From Actinoallomurus spadix (GTDB lineage: Bacteria; Actinomycetota; Actinomycetes; Streptosporangiales; Streptosporangiaceae): a stretch of DNA of 64,000 nt. A program made the translations under genes and the position numbers. The notes under the pieces are model-generated. The model did no database searches. It saw only the letters and a list, made by a program, of their open reading frames with translations, and was not told the DNA's origin. The stretch lies in NCBI RefSeq assembly GCF_024055725.1, contig NZ_JAMXMX010000020.1:62001-126000 (forward strand), written 5' to 3'. This document shows, in pieces, positions 34,262 through 42,790 of the stretch; positions within the stretch are counted from its first letter, which is position 1; every line of letters starts with the position of its first letter.

Positions 34262-35166
34262 CGGCGGCGGCCGTCACGGTGCGTGCACCGGCGGCGACCG
34301 GCGAGCATGCTGGCATCGTGGCCTCCGCCATCGCCGTACTGTCCGCGCTCGCGGCGGCGTGCTGCTTCGGTGTCGCCGCCGTCGTGCAGCAGGCGGCGGC
34401 CTCCGGCATGCCGGAAACACAGTCACTCCGGCCGCGCCTGCTCTGGGAACTGGCCCACCGGCCGCTGTGGCTGGCCGGCATCGCGATGGCGGCCGCCTCG
34501 TACTTCATCCAGGGCGTCGCCCTGGCCTTCGGCTCGCTGGTGCTCGTCATGCCGCTTGCCTCGACCGACCTGCTGTTCGCCCTCCCGCTGATCGCCTGGC
34601 GCCGCGGCCAGCGGCTCACCCCGGCCGAGGTGACCGGCGCGATGTGCACCGCGGGCGGGGTGGCGGCGTTCCTGACGGTGCTGCCCCACACCCCTGGAGC
34701 GGCCGCGCCGGGATCGTGGGGCTGGCTGCCGCTCCTCGTGGTCATCGGTTCGCTGGTGGCCGTGCTGGTCTCGGCGGGGCTCCGGAGTCCGGGCCGCCGC
34801 CGGGCGGGCATGTACGCGGCGGCGGCCGGGCTGCTCTTCGCCCTGCTCGACGCGCTGACCAAGGCGGCCGCGGATCTGCTCCGCCACGACGGGCTGGCCG
34901 CGCTACGGCACTGGGAACCGTACGCCCTGCTCGTCATCGGCGGAACGGGGCTGCTCCTCGCCCAGAGCTCCTACCAGGCGGGGTCACTGGCGATCAGCCT
35001 GCCCCTCATCGACACCCTGGAGCCGATCGGCGCCGTCCTGATCGGAACCGCCGTCTTCCAGGAGCGCCTCGCCTCGTCCTGGGCCCTGGCCGTCCAGGTC
35101 CTCGGCGCGCTCCTAGCCGTCACCGGGATCACCATCCTGGACAGATCGCCCCTCGTACGGACTTAG
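34258..35166 (+). CDS. DMT/EamA-type transporter
   Basis: A 302-residue membrane protein with nine or ten hydrophobic helices in two halves, as in small-metabolite exporters of the DMT superfamily. Motifs such as LVLVMPLASTDLLFALPL and LAISLPLIDTLEPIGAVLIGTAVFQERL are typical of the actinobacterial subgroup. The ATG overlaps the kinase stop (ATGA), so it belongs to the two-component operon. The substrate is unknown. Confidence 0.87.
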   Translation: MTAAAVTVRAPAATGEHAGIVASAIAVLSALAAACCFGVAAVVQQAAASGMPETQSLRPRLLWELAHRPLWLAGIAMAAASYFIQGVALAFGSLVLVMPLASTDLLFALPLIAWRRGQRLTPAEVTGAMCTAGGVAAFLTVLPHTPGAAAPGSWGWLPLLVVIGSLVAVLVSAGLRSPGRRRAGMYAAAAGLLFALLDALTKAAADLLRHDGLAALRHWEPYALLVIGGTGLLLAQSSYQAGSLAISLPLIDTLEPIGAVLIGTAVFQERLASSWALAVQVLGALLAVTGITILDRSPLVRT

Positions 35167-35213
35167 TCACTGCTTTGCCGCCGGTTTCCGCCCTCCCGGG
35201 TACGAGACGGGGC

Positions 35214-35696
35214 ATGGTCTTCGGTCTGCCGCTGCATCCGCTGATCGCCCACGCCGTCGTGGTCTGCGTGCCGCTGGCGGCGCTAGGCGCGATCCTCATG
35301 GCGTTCTGGCCCGCCGCGGCGCGTCGCCTGTGGCCGGCGGTCCTCTTCGTGGCGACCATCGGGCTGATCGCGGTGCCGGTGACGACCGAGAGCGGCGAGG
35401 CCCTCGAAGAGCGCGTCGGCGAGAACGAGCTCGTCGAGGCCCACGCCAAGCAGAGCGAGCAGGTACTGCCGTTCGTCATCGTGCTGTGGCTGGCGGTCGC
35501 GGGCATCTGCCTCTCGATCTACCTCGCCCGGCGGGCGTCACGATCCTCGGGAGGGACGACCGGCGCCCGGCCGCGGTGGCGGCCCGTCGCGGCGGCCGTC
35601 CTCGCCGCCATGGCACTGGTGGGCGGAATCGGCGGCGTGGCCGAGGTCGTGCTCGCCGGCCACGGCGGAGCGAAGGCCGTCTGGACGAAGCGGTGA
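35214..35696 (+). CDS. DUF2231 membrane protein (second copy)
   Basis: A 160-residue paralog of the protein at 31617-32111, with the same opening (MVFGLPLHPLIAHAVVVCVPLAALGAI), an E-rich loop (ESGEALEERVGENELVEAHAKQ) and the same ending with GHGGAKAVW against GHSGAKAAW. It follows the transporter after 47 bases and is probably the last gene of the operon. Keeping two copies around one two-component system hints that both proteins belong to its function. Confidence 0.85.
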   Translation: MVFGLPLHPLIAHAVVVCVPLAALGAILMAFWPAAARRLWPAVLFVATIGLIAVPVTTESGEALEERVGENELVEAHAKQSEQVLPFVIVLWLAVAGICLSIYLARRASRSSGGTTGARPRWRPVAAAVLAAMALVGGIGGVAEVVLAGHGGAKAVWTKR

Positions 35697-35719
35697 CACC
35701 GGCGCGGCCGGGTCGCCGA

Positions 35720-35752
35720 GGCCCCGCGCCCGGCGCACCGGGGCGCGGGGCC
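35720..35752 (+). terminator. Terminator after second DUF2231 gene
   Basis: GGCCCCGCGCCC (35720-35731) and GGGCGCGGGGCC (35741-35752) form a perfect 12-bp stem with a 9-base loop, 24 bases after the stop codon. Confidence 0.7.
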
Positions 35753-35772
35753 GGTCGTGACCGTGTGCCGCG

Positions 35773-35939
35773 CTAGGGCCTGTCTCAAAGTCCCCGTCCG
35801 TAGCGAGCGGTGTCCAGGTGGTGCGTCGCAAGGCGGAGGAGGGAGGCAGCCTGGTTTTGGCTGCCGACCGACGACAACGCGGCGAGGCGCCGCCTGGGCG
35901 CCGCACAGTAGGACAGCGGGGCTTTGAGACAGGCCCTAG
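35773..35939. mobile_element. MITE-like element, 167 bp with inverted ends and CTAG borders
   Basis: The ends CTAGGGCCTGTCTCAAAG (35773-35790) and its exact complement (35922-35939) are perfect 18-base inverted repeats. Both borders are CTAG, which would fit a 4-base target duplication of the IS5 type. The inside (about 130 bases) has no open frame for a transposase but contains further stems, for example GGCAGCC/GGCTGCC near 35846-35866. It is therefore a non-autonomous element mobilised by an outside transposase. The right border is the stop codon region of the serine hydrolase. Confidence 0.75.
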
Positions 35940-37171
35940 TCGACGAGCGCCTGGTAGACGAGCCGGCGCAGCGCCAGCCATATGTCGTCCGGGGGCGGCA
36001 TGACCTGCGTCATGAACAGCACCGTCAGGTCCTTCTCGGGGTCGACCCAGAAGTTCGTGCCCGCGGCGCCTCCCCAGCCGTACTCACCGGCGCTCGACAG
36101 GGAGCAGACCGAGCGCGGGTCGAGAAGCGGTGCGACGCCGAACCCGAAGCCGCGCCCCTCGTGAATGCCGGCGGTTCGCGCCGGCGGATGGCTGAACGCC
36201 GACATGGTCGCGTTGCCGGGGAGGTGATTGGCCGCCATGAGTTCAACGGTGCGCGGCGCCAGCAGCCGTTCGCCGTCCAGTTCGCCTCCGCGCGCGAGCA
36301 TCTGTACGAAGCGCTGGTAGTCGTGCGCGGTCGACAGGAGACCGTGTCCGCCGGTGATGAGCGTCGGGAGCTCGCCCGCGGCGACCCCCGGGTCCCGCAC
36401 GAGCTCGGGCCGTCCGGTGCGGGGATCCCGGCGGTACAGAGCGGCGAGCCGATCGCCGGCCGGCAGCCGGTAACCGGTGTCGGTCATCCCGAGCGGTTCG
36501 AAGACGCGTTCCGCCAGGAACTCGTCGAGTCGCGTTCCGCCGGCGATCTCGATGATCCGGCCGAGCACGTCGGTCGCGTGCGAGTAGTTCCACGCGGAGC
36601 CCGGCTCGAACAGCAGGGGCAGCGCGGCGAGCCGCTCGCACAGCTCGTCGAGCGTGTAGGGCTCCGGCTCACCGAGAGCGGCGATCCCCGCCACCCGGTA
36701 CGCGTCGTTCACGGCGTTGTCGGCCAGCCCGGTGACGGTCAGGCCCGCCGTGTGGGTGAGCAGGTGCCGGATCCGGATGGGCTCGACCGCCGGCACCGTC
36801 GATCCGTCCTCGCCTGGCCGGTGAACGCGCATGTGCGCGAAGGAGGGGAGGAACCGCTCGACCGGATCGGAGAGCGAGAGCAGCCCCTCCTCCCACAGCA
36901 TGAGGGCGGCGACCGACGTCACCGGCTTGGTCATCGAGTAGAGCCGCCAGATCGTGTCCGGCTCGACGGGAAGCCGCCCTTCGGCGTCTCTCGTGCCGTG
37001 GGACGAGAGGTGCACCAGCTCGCCTCGGCGCGCGACCAGGACGATGGAGCCCCGATCGCGGCCGCTGGTGACGCGCTCGTCCAGGTAGCCGGCGAGCCGT
37101 GCGAGGCGACGCTCGTCGAAGCCGGCCGCCGCGGGTTCGCGTGTGACGCCCGGATGCGTCGCGGTCGCCAT
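35936..37171 (-). CDS. Serine hydrolase, class C beta-lactamase/esterase fold
   Basis: A 411-residue cytoplasmic hydrolase (EstB/LovD-like). The catalytic SxxK is SMTK near 79-82, the tyrosine motif is YSH in WNYSHATDVLG near 195, and WGGAAGTNFWVDP near 380 matches the third motif region. There is no signal peptide. Members act as esterases, acyltransferases or amidases. Its last codon and TAG stop coincide with the CTAG border of the MITE-like element, which leaves the protein intact. The start shares a base with the stop of the quinone-reductase gene. Confidence 0.88.
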   Translation of the reverse strand: MATATHPGVTREPAAAGFDERRLARLAGYLDERVTSGRDRGSIVLVARRGELVHLSSHGTRDAEGRLPVEPDTIWRLYSMTKPVTSVAALMLWEEGLLSLSDPVERFLPSFAHMRVHRPGEDGSTVPAVEPIRIRHLLTHTAGLTVTGLADNAVNDAYRVAGIAALGEPEPYTLDELCERLAALPLLFEPGSAWNYSHATDVLGRIIEIAGGTRLDEFLAERVFEPLGMTDTGYRLPAGDRLAALYRRDPRTGRPELVRDPGVAAGELPTLITGGHGLLSTAHDYQRFVQMLARGGELDGERLLAPRTVELMAANHLPGNATMSAFSHPPARTAGIHEGRGFGFGVAPLLDPRSVCSLSSAGEYGWGGAAGTNFWVDPEKDLTVLFMTQVMPPPDDIWLALRRLVYQALVD

Positions 37172-38124
37172 CAGTTATCTTCCCCCGTCGGGGCGAACCG
37201 CAGGACGAACCGCCCGCGGACGCCGCGCCGGTCGAGCGAGCGGTGCGCGTCGGCGGCGCGGGAGGCGGGCAGTTCGCCGGCCACGCGGACGGTGAGCCGT
37301 CCTTCGCCGGCGAGTTCGGCGAGCCGGTCGAGCTCGGCCGCGGCCTCGACATAGTCGCGGACGAAGATCGGAGCGACGCGGACCCGGTCGGTCCCGTCGC
37401 CCTGGTAACCGCGGACGGTGACGACGGTGCCGCCGTCCTTGACGGCGGGGAGGACGGCGGCCTCCAGCACGGCGGCGTCGAGGAGCCCGTCGACGCCGCC
37501 GGGGTGGTGGCGGCGGACCGCCGCGGCGAAGTCGTCCCCCCGCTGCACGATCTCGTCGGCTCCGCAGTCGCGGACGAAGGCCTCGTCCTGCGGGGCGGCG
37601 TCGGCGACGACGACCAGCCCGGCCTGCTTGGCGAGCTGGACGAAGTACCCGCCGACGGTGCCGGCGGCGCCGGTGACGGCGACCGTCGCGCCGGCCGGGA
37701 GCGCCAGCGTGTCGAGTGCGAGGCGGGCGGTGAGCCCGTTCATGGGGATGGTGGCGGCCTGGACGTCCGACAGCCCGGCCGGGATCATCGCGACCGAACG
37801 TGCCGGCAGCACGAGATCCGCGCGGTAGCCGCCGTGCTCGCCCGAGGGCAGCACGATGGCCATGACGGCGTCTCCGGGCGCGAACGGACGGTCGACGGCG
37901 GGGCCGATCTCGGTGATCACGCCGGCGACCTCCATGCCCGGCACCCGTATCGCGTCCGCGTCGCCTTGACGCGGCCGAGAACGGATCATCGCGTCGGTCG
38001 GGTTCACCGTGGCGCTGCTCACCCGGATCCTGACCTGGCCGGGACCGAGCGGCTCGGCCGCCAGGTCGAGCTCGCCGAGCGCGTCCGGTCCGCCCGGCGC
38101 CGTCACTCCGATTGCCTTGACCAT
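37171..38124 (-). CDS. NADP-dependent quinone oxidoreductase-like enzyme
   Basis: A 317-residue zinc-independent medium-chain reductase (QOR family). Visible are VNPTDAMIRSR, PGMEVAGVITEIG, the nucleotide-binding VTGAAGTVGGYFVQLAKQAGL near 150 and a C-terminal GRFVLRF. It has no zinc-binding cysteines. It probably reduces quinones or enones with NADPH. It is third in the operon of aldo/keto reductase, TetR, this gene and the serine hydrolase. Confidence 0.86.
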   Translation of the reverse strand: MVKAIGVTAPGGPDALGELDLAAEPLGPGQVRIRVSSATVNPTDAMIRSRPRQGDADAIRVPGMEVAGVITEIGPAVDRPFAPGDAVMAIVLPSGEHGGYRADLVLPARSVAMIPAGLSDVQAATIPMNGLTARLALDTLALPAGATVAVTGAAGTVGGYFVQLAKQAGLVVVADAAPQDEAFVRDCGADEIVQRGDDFAAAVRRHHPGGVDGLLDAAVLEAAVLPAVKDGGTVVTVRGYQGDGTDRVRVAPIFVRDYVEAAAELDRLAELAGEGRLTVRVAGELPASRAADAHRSLDRRGVRGRFVLRFAPTGEDN

Positions 38125-38140
38125 GGGTTTCGATCTCTCC

Positions 38141-38731
38141 TCAGTTGTTCTGAAGGCCCTCGAGCAGCAGGCTGCAGACCTCGTCGAGTTCGTCTTCGAT
38201 GCCGGGGTTCTGCCATTCGGCCGCGTGGGCGACGTGGTGGAACCTGGCCGTGGCCGTGAAGACCACGCGGGCGGTGGCCGCCGCGTCGTCGGTGCGGAAG
38301 GTGCCGTCGGCGGCGCCGTCGGCGATGATGGCCGTCAGCTGGCCCAGGAGGTCGGCGACGTGGCCGGTGGCGACGCTGCTGTGCGCGGCCGCGAGGATCC
38401 CGTAGGCGGCGAACAGCTCCGGGTCCTCCCGAATCTTGGCCTGCTTCACGGTCAGGACGGCGTGCAGCCAGCTACGCAGCCGCTGGGCGGGCGGGACCGC
38501 GCGGTCGGCGGCGATGCCGGCGAGGGTGTCGCGGTTGCGGTCGAGCCAGCGCCGGGTCACGGCCTCGCGTAGCGCCTGCTTGGAGGCGAAGTGCTTGTAG
38601 ACGGCGGCGTGGCTGACCCCGAGTGCCCGGGCGACGTCGACGACGGTCGCCTTGTCCGGGCCGTGGCGGCGCAGGATGTCCTCGGTGGCCGCCAGGACGG
38701 CGTCCGCGTCCAGTGGGGTCCGAGGGGGCAT
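38141..38731 (-). CDS. TetR-family repressor of the reductase operon
   Basis: A 196-residue repressor. The N-terminal helix-turn-helix is TVVDVARALGVSHAAVYKHFASKQALREAV (residues about 30-58), followed by a helical ligand domain. The ATG shares its A with the aldo/keto reductase stop (TGATG). An imperfect inverted repeat overlapping the operon promoter at 39762-39789 is its likely binding site, which would make it autoregulatory and responsive to a reactive carbonyl or quinone. That ligand is a guess from the reductases it sits with. Confidence 0.88.
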   Translation of the reverse strand: MPPRTPLDADAVLAATEDILRRHGPDKATVVDVARALGVSHAAVYKHFASKQALREAVTRRWLDRNRDTLAGIAADRAVPPAQRLRSWLHAVLTVKQAKIREDPELFAAYGILAAAHSSVATGHVADLLGQLTAIIADGAADGTFRTDDAAATARVVFTATARFHHVAHAAEWQNPGIEDELDEVCSLLLEGLQNN

Positions 38732-39741
38732 CAGCGACTGCCGCTCGTTCGCTCGCTGTCCAGCATCGCGAGCAGGGCGGGGGCGTAGCGCTCTCCGGCG
38801 ACCGCCCCGCGCGGGACGGCCTGCTCGATCGCGTCCAGGTCGTCCTGGGTCAGCCGCAGGTCGGCGGCGTCCGCCACCTCGGTGATGCGCTGCGGCCGGC
38901 TGGCCCCGACGACCGCGACGATGTCCTGGTGCGCCCGGCCCTGCGCGAGCACCCACGCGATCGCGAGCTGTGCGACCGTGACGCCGCGGGCGGTGGCGAC
39001 CTCCCGCAGCCGCTCGACCAGGGCGAGGTTGGTCTCGACGTTGCCGGCGGCGAAGCGAGGGAGGTGCCCGCGGCGCCGTGCGTCGTCGGGTGACGGCCGC
39101 CAGGTCCCGGTCAGCAGTCCCTGGGCGAGCACCCCGTAGGCGGTGACGCCGATGCCCAGCTCACGGCAGGTGGGCAGGATCTCGTCCTCGACACCGCGGC
39201 TGAACAGCGAGTACTCGATCTGGACGTCGGTGATCGGGTGCACGGTGTGGGCGCGGCGGATCGTCTCGGCGCCGACCTCGGACAGCCCGATGCCGCGCAC
39301 GTACCCCTTCTGCACCATCTCGGCGATGGCGCCGACGGTCTCCTCGATCGGGACGGCGGGGTCCAGCCGGGACGGGCGGTAGATGTCCACGTAGTCGGTG
39401 CCCAGCCGCTGCAGTGAGTAGCCCAGGAAGTTCGGGATCGCGTCGGGCCGGCCGTTGACGCCGCGGATGCTGCCGTCCACCCCGAACAGCGCGCCGAACT
39501 TCACGCTCACCACCGCGCGGTCGCGGTCGGCGGGTCGCAGCGCCCGCCCGATGAGCGCTTCGTTGTGCCCCATCCCGTAGAAGTCGGCGGTGTCGATCAA
39601 CGTGATCCCGGCGTCGAGCGCGCTACGGAAGGTCGCGATGCTCTGCTCGTCGGCGCTGGGTCCGTACGCGCCGGACATGCCCGCGCAGCCGAGCCCGACC
39701 GCCCCCACGCGCAGGTCCGCACCAAGTGTTCTCTGCTCCAT
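38731..39741 (-). CDS. Aldo/keto reductase
   Basis: A 336-residue NADPH-dependent reductase of the AKR superfamily. The catalytic tetrad is visible as D in DTADFYG, Y in the same motif, K in VSVKFG, with YRPSRLDP replacing the usual YxxHxxD, so the expected histidine is missing. GIGLSEVGAETIRRA and VTAYGVLAQGLLTG follow. It begins the operon, with an ATG that lies at the predicted transcription start. It probably reduces aldehydes or ketones. The altered His position may change its pH or substrate profile. Confidence 0.88.
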   Translation of the reverse strand: MEQRTLGADLRVGAVGLGCAGMSGAYGPSADEQSIATFRSALDAGITLIDTADFYGMGHNEALIGRALRPADRDRAVVSVKFGALFGVDGSIRGVNGRPDAIPNFLGYSLQRLGTDYVDIYRPSRLDPAVPIEETVGAIAEMVQKGYVRGIGLSEVGAETIRRAHTVHPITDVQIEYSLFSRGVEDEILPTCRELGIGVTAYGVLAQGLLTGTWRPSPDDARRRGHLPRFAAGNVETNLALVERLREVATARGVTVAQLAIAWVLAQGRAHQDIVAVVGASRPQRITEVADAADLRLTQDDLDAIEQAVPRGAVAGERYAPALLAMLDSERTSGSR

Positions 39742-39789
39742 GCGAGCACACTAAGGAGAGTAGGTAACAGGTGTCAAACTTTGTAACCT
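39741..39789 (-). promoter_or_regulatory. Leaderless promoter with overlapping TetR operator
   Basis: On the minus strand a consensus TTGACA (39777-39772) and TAGTGT (39753-39748) are 18 bases apart, and the ATG at 39741 lies 7 bases after the -10 box, exactly at the expected start of transcription. No ribosome site is present. AGGTAACA (39762-39769) and TGTAACCT (39782-39789) form an imperfect inverted repeat around the -35 box, a good TetR operator. Confidence 0.6.
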
Positions 39790-39824
39790 GATACTGGGCT
39801 TCGCCGGAAACGGGCCGGACGGCA

Positions 39825-39866
39825 GTCCGCCCGCCCCTCAGGAGGTGCCTGGTGGGGCGGGCGGAC
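39825..39866 (-). terminator. Terminator of the GH54-GH43 operon
   Basis: GTCCGCCCGCCCC (39825-39837) and its perfect complement (39854-39866) form a 13-bp stem with a 16-base loop, just after the GH43 stop on the minus strand. Confidence 0.7.
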
Positions 39867-39891
39867 GCCCGGTGGGAAGTCCTCTCCGGGG

Positions 39892-41283
39892 CTACGCGGC
39901 GTTGAACTGCCACCAGTTCACGTTGAACAGGTAGCCGCTTCCGCCGGTGAACCGCAGGTACAGGTCGTGGGTTCCGGTCGCGCCGGTCACGGGGCAGGAG
40001 ACGGTCGTCCACGTCTGCCAGCCGCCGGTGCCGGGGACGGTGCACGTCCCCACCAGCGCGCCGCCCGTGCCGTCCAGGCGGACCTCGATCCGCCCGCCGC
40101 TCGTCGCCGAGGCCGTCCGCGCGGTGAAGGACGTGGCGCCGGCGCCGAAGGCGGCCCCCTTGACCTTGATCCAGTCGCCGTTCTCGATGTAGCCGACGTT
40201 CATCCCGCCCTCACTGGACGGCTCCGTCTCGACCCCGGACTCCCAGGCGATCGTCTCGGCCTCCTGGCGGACGTACGGGTTGAGCGTGCCCACCTGCGGC
40301 GCGCCCGACGACGTCATGTTGATGGTCGGGATGGTGCCGTTCGCGTTGTAGGTGAACTTCTCCACGGCGACCGAACGGGTGTAACCGCTCCCGCCGGGCA
40401 GCGCGCCGTTGTGGTAGAAGAAGTACGACCCGCCGTTGAAGTCGACGATTCCCGGGTGGTTCGTGAAACTGGCGCCCTGCGTCGGCATGATGGTGCCCCG
40501 GTAGGTCCACGGTCCGGTGGGGCCGGGAGCCGTCGAGTAAGCGATGAACTCCGAGCAGCAGGCCGCCGCGAAGACCATGTAGTACAGGCCGTTGCGCTTG
40601 TAGAACCAGGGTCCCTCTTCGAACAGGGTCGGCCGGCTCGCGTTCCCCGTACGGGTGCCGAATCCCGCGGTGGTGAGCGAGACCTTGGTCGGGCTGCCCG
40701 AGTAGGAGGTCATGTCGGGATTCAATTTGACGGACCAAAGGTCCGGGTTGCCCCAGTAGAGGTACGCCTGCCCGTCGTCGTTGATGTAGACCGTGGGGTC
40801 GATCTGGCCGTTCTCGACCAGCGGATGGCCGAGGGCGTCACTGAAGGGCCCGGTGGGGCTGTTCGACACGGCGACCCCGATCGCCATCGCTCCGGTCGCC
40901 CGGTCCCGCATCGGGACGTACCAGTAGAACCTGCCGTTCCGGTAGATGGCCTGGCCTGCCCAGGCGTTCGCGTTCGCCCAGCTGAAACTCGCGAGGCTGA
41001 GCGGGGAGCCGTGGTCAGTCCAGTTCACCATGTCGGCGGACGACCACACCCGCCACTCCTTCATGGTGTACGTCGTCGAGCCGTCCTCGTCGTGGCCCGT
41101 GTAGAGGTAGACGCGGCCGTTGTAGACGAGCGGGGCCGGATCGGCGGTGTAGATGGTCTGGACGATCGGGTTGTCCGCCCTCGCGGGAACCGCGAACAAC
41201 GCCATGAGGCAGAGCAGGCCGGTGAGCCAGGCGACGACGCGCCTGGGCCTGAGGACGGCCGGGATCCGGTTTGCGCCTGTCAC
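39892..41283 (-). CDS. Secreted GH43 glycosidase with CBM6-like module
   Basis: A 463-residue exported glycoside hydrolase of family 43 (arabinan/xylan debranching). The signal peptide ends near ARA-DN at about residue 37. The catalytic triad is visible: the Asp base in YTADPAPLV, the modulating Asp in GQIDPTVYI and the Glu acid in FEEGPWFYKR. From about residue 335 a CBM6-like sugar-binding module follows (RQEAETIAWESGVET, VGYIENGDWIKVKGAAFG, LYLRFTGGSGYLFNVNWWQF). I place the start at the GTG at 41283, five bases after GAGGGG; a GTG two codons earlier is less well placed. It is cotranscribed with the GH54 gene 54 bases upstream. Confidence 0.9.
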   Translation of the reverse strand: MTGANRIPAVLRPRRVVAWLTGLLCLMALFAVPARADNPIVQTIYTADPAPLVYNGRVYLYTGHDEDGSTTYTMKEWRVWSSADMVNWTDHGSPLSLASFSWANANAWAGQAIYRNGRFYWYVPMRDRATGAMAIGVAVSNSPTGPFSDALGHPLVENGQIDPTVYINDDGQAYLYWGNPDLWSVKLNPDMTSYSGSPTKVSLTTAGFGTRTGNASRPTLFEEGPWFYKRNGLYYMVFAAACCSEFIAYSTAPGPTGPWTYRGTIMPTQGASFTNHPGIVDFNGGSYFFYHNGALPGGSGYTRSVAVEKFTYNANGTIPTINMTSSGAPQVGTLNPYVRQEAETIAWESGVETEPSSEGGMNVGYIENGDWIKVKGAAFGAGATSFTARTASATSGGRIEVRLDGTGGALVGTCTVPGTGGWQTWTTVSCPVTGATGTHDLYLRFTGGSGYLFNVNWWQFNAA

Positions 41284-41337
41284 GAGCACCCCTCGGGTAG
41301 TGGTGGACTCTTGCCGCGGCTCGGTCGTCGTCCCGGC

Positions 41338-42768
41338 TCAGCGATAGCCGGCGGAGACGATGTTCGCCTGCACCGCGTTGTCGGTCGTGTCGGAGGGATA
41401 GCCGGCCACCATGGCGCCTTCGTAGAACGTGCCGACGCTGAGGTTGGTGTTGCCGTTGCAGCAGTCCCCGCCGCTGCCCAGGATGATCGCCCCCTGCTTC
41501 TTCATGGGGCTGTAGCCGCTCGGGAGCCCGCCGTCCCACAGGGTGGTCAGGCCGCCCGATTGGGCGTTGCCGCCCTTGATGGCGAACCGCGAGGTGCCGT
41601 TGTTCTTCAGCGTCGCCGTCACGAACTTGCTGGTGAAGGCTCGCTGGTTCGGGTTCCAGGACTTGCTGCCGCCCGGGTACAGCCCCCACTCCAGGTCCGC
41701 CTGGACCCAGGGACCGGATCCGGAGCAGCCGCCGAACCAGCAGGACGTGCTGAAGTTGATCGCGTCCATGGCGCCCGGGCCGTCGGCCTTCCGCGTCGTC
41801 TCGCTGTTGCCGTAGTCGAAGCAGCAGCCGCCGTTGACGTGGGTGCCGCTGGTCACCATGTACATGCCCTCCGGCGCGCTGCCGGTCGGGACGCCCGAGG
41901 AGGAGCCGTTCCGCCAGTAGCTGTTGCCGGCGTTGATGTACAGCGAGTACGCCTTGCCGCCGCCGACCGTCAGCGACTCGCTGGTCGCCCTGGCCGGGGT
42001 GTCGGAGCCGCCGATCCCGCCGGGCCCCTGGTACCACAGGTCGTTGCCGTGCCCCGACTGGTCGTACACCACCGTGATGACGCAGGTGGTGCCCGTGCAG
42101 AAGGAGTCCTGGGCGGCGGCGTCGGCCGAGCCTCCCGCGGTGAGCACGCCGATGTTCCTGGTCGCGTTGTCGGACGAGCGCCGCACCTGGTAGAGGTTGC
42201 CGTTGTAGGCGCCGTAGAGCGCCCGCGTCGTGCTGTGCGCGGCGATGCAGGGCGTGCCGCCCGAGGCGTAGATGTCACACGGGCCCGTGCCGGATGCGGG
42301 CGGCGGTGTGGGGCTGGTCGGAGGCGAGGTCGGGACGCCGCCGGTGCACGTCGTGCCGTTCAGCGCGAACGCGGTGGGGACCGGGTTGGAACCGCGCCAC
42401 GAGCCGTTGAAGCCGAAGGTGACGCTCGCGTTCGTGCCGAGGCCGCCGTTGTAGCTCGCGTTGCGCGCGGTGACCTGGGCGCCCGATTGCGCGACCGTGG
42501 CGTTCCACGCCTGCGTCACCTGCTGGCCCGCGCCGAAGGACCACGTCAGCGTCCATCCGCTGACGGGATCCCCGAGGTCGGTGACGGTGACGTCACCGGT
42601 GAACCCCTCGGTCCACTGGCTGGTGACCTTGTAGTCGACGCGGCATCCCGCCGCCGCGTGCGCGTTCGTGGCCACAGCGGCGACCGTGACCGAACTCGCC
42701 AGGATGACGCCCGCGGCGGCGATGCCGCGCAGGCGTCGTAGCAACCGACCGTATGCGGCCCACCTCAT
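41338..42768 (-). CDS. Secreted CBM2-GH54 alpha-L-arabinofuranosidase
   Basis: A 476-residue exported enzyme. The signal peptide ends near AHA-AAGC at about 38. A CBM2 cellulose/xylan-binding module (41-140; CRVDYKVTSQWTEGFTGDVTV and FGFNGSWRGSNPVP) is joined by a Pro/Thr linker (about 147-160) to the GH54 catalytic domain (GPCDIYASGGTPCIAAHSTT onward, with VYDQSGHGNDL and CCFDYGN). Family 54 enzymes usually carry a C-terminal CBM42 arabinose-binding domain; here the protein ends right after the catalytic domain, with CBM2 in front instead. GGGGGAGG lies before the ATG. It releases arabinose side chains outside the cell, with GH43. Confidence 0.9.
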   Translation of the reverse strand: MRWAAYGRLLRRLRGIAAAGVILASSVTVAAVATNAHAAAGCRVDYKVTSQWTEGFTGDVTVTDLGDPVSGWTLTWSFGAGQQVTQAWNATVAQSGAQVTARNASYNGGLGTNASVTFGFNGSWRGSNPVPTAFALNGTTCTGGVPTSPPTSPTPPPASGTGPCDIYASGGTPCIAAHSTTRALYGAYNGNLYQVRRSSDNATRNIGVLTAGGSADAAAQDSFCTGTTCVITVVYDQSGHGNDLWYQGPGGIGGSDTPARATSESLTVGGGKAYSLYINAGNSYWRNGSSSGVPTGSAPEGMYMVTSGTHVNGGCCFDYGNSETTRKADGPGAMDAINFSTSCWFGGCSGSGPWVQADLEWGLYPGGSKSWNPNQRAFTSKFVTATLKNNGTSRFAIKGGNAQSGGLTTLWDGGLPSGYSPMKKQGAIILGSGGDCCNGNTNLSVGTFYEGAMVAGYPSDTTDNAVQANIVSAGYR

Positions 42769-42790
42769 CGAGGCCTCCCCCTGCTCGACC

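Noticed and set aside
35773-35939. Remnant of a full insertion sequence
   Set aside because: The interior is too short and has no transposase-like frame or motif; a non-autonomous element is the better call.
39967-42741. 924-residue plus-strand frame
   Set aside because: Antisense to the GH43 and GH54 genes, with low-complexity composition and no domain; a GC-bias artefact.
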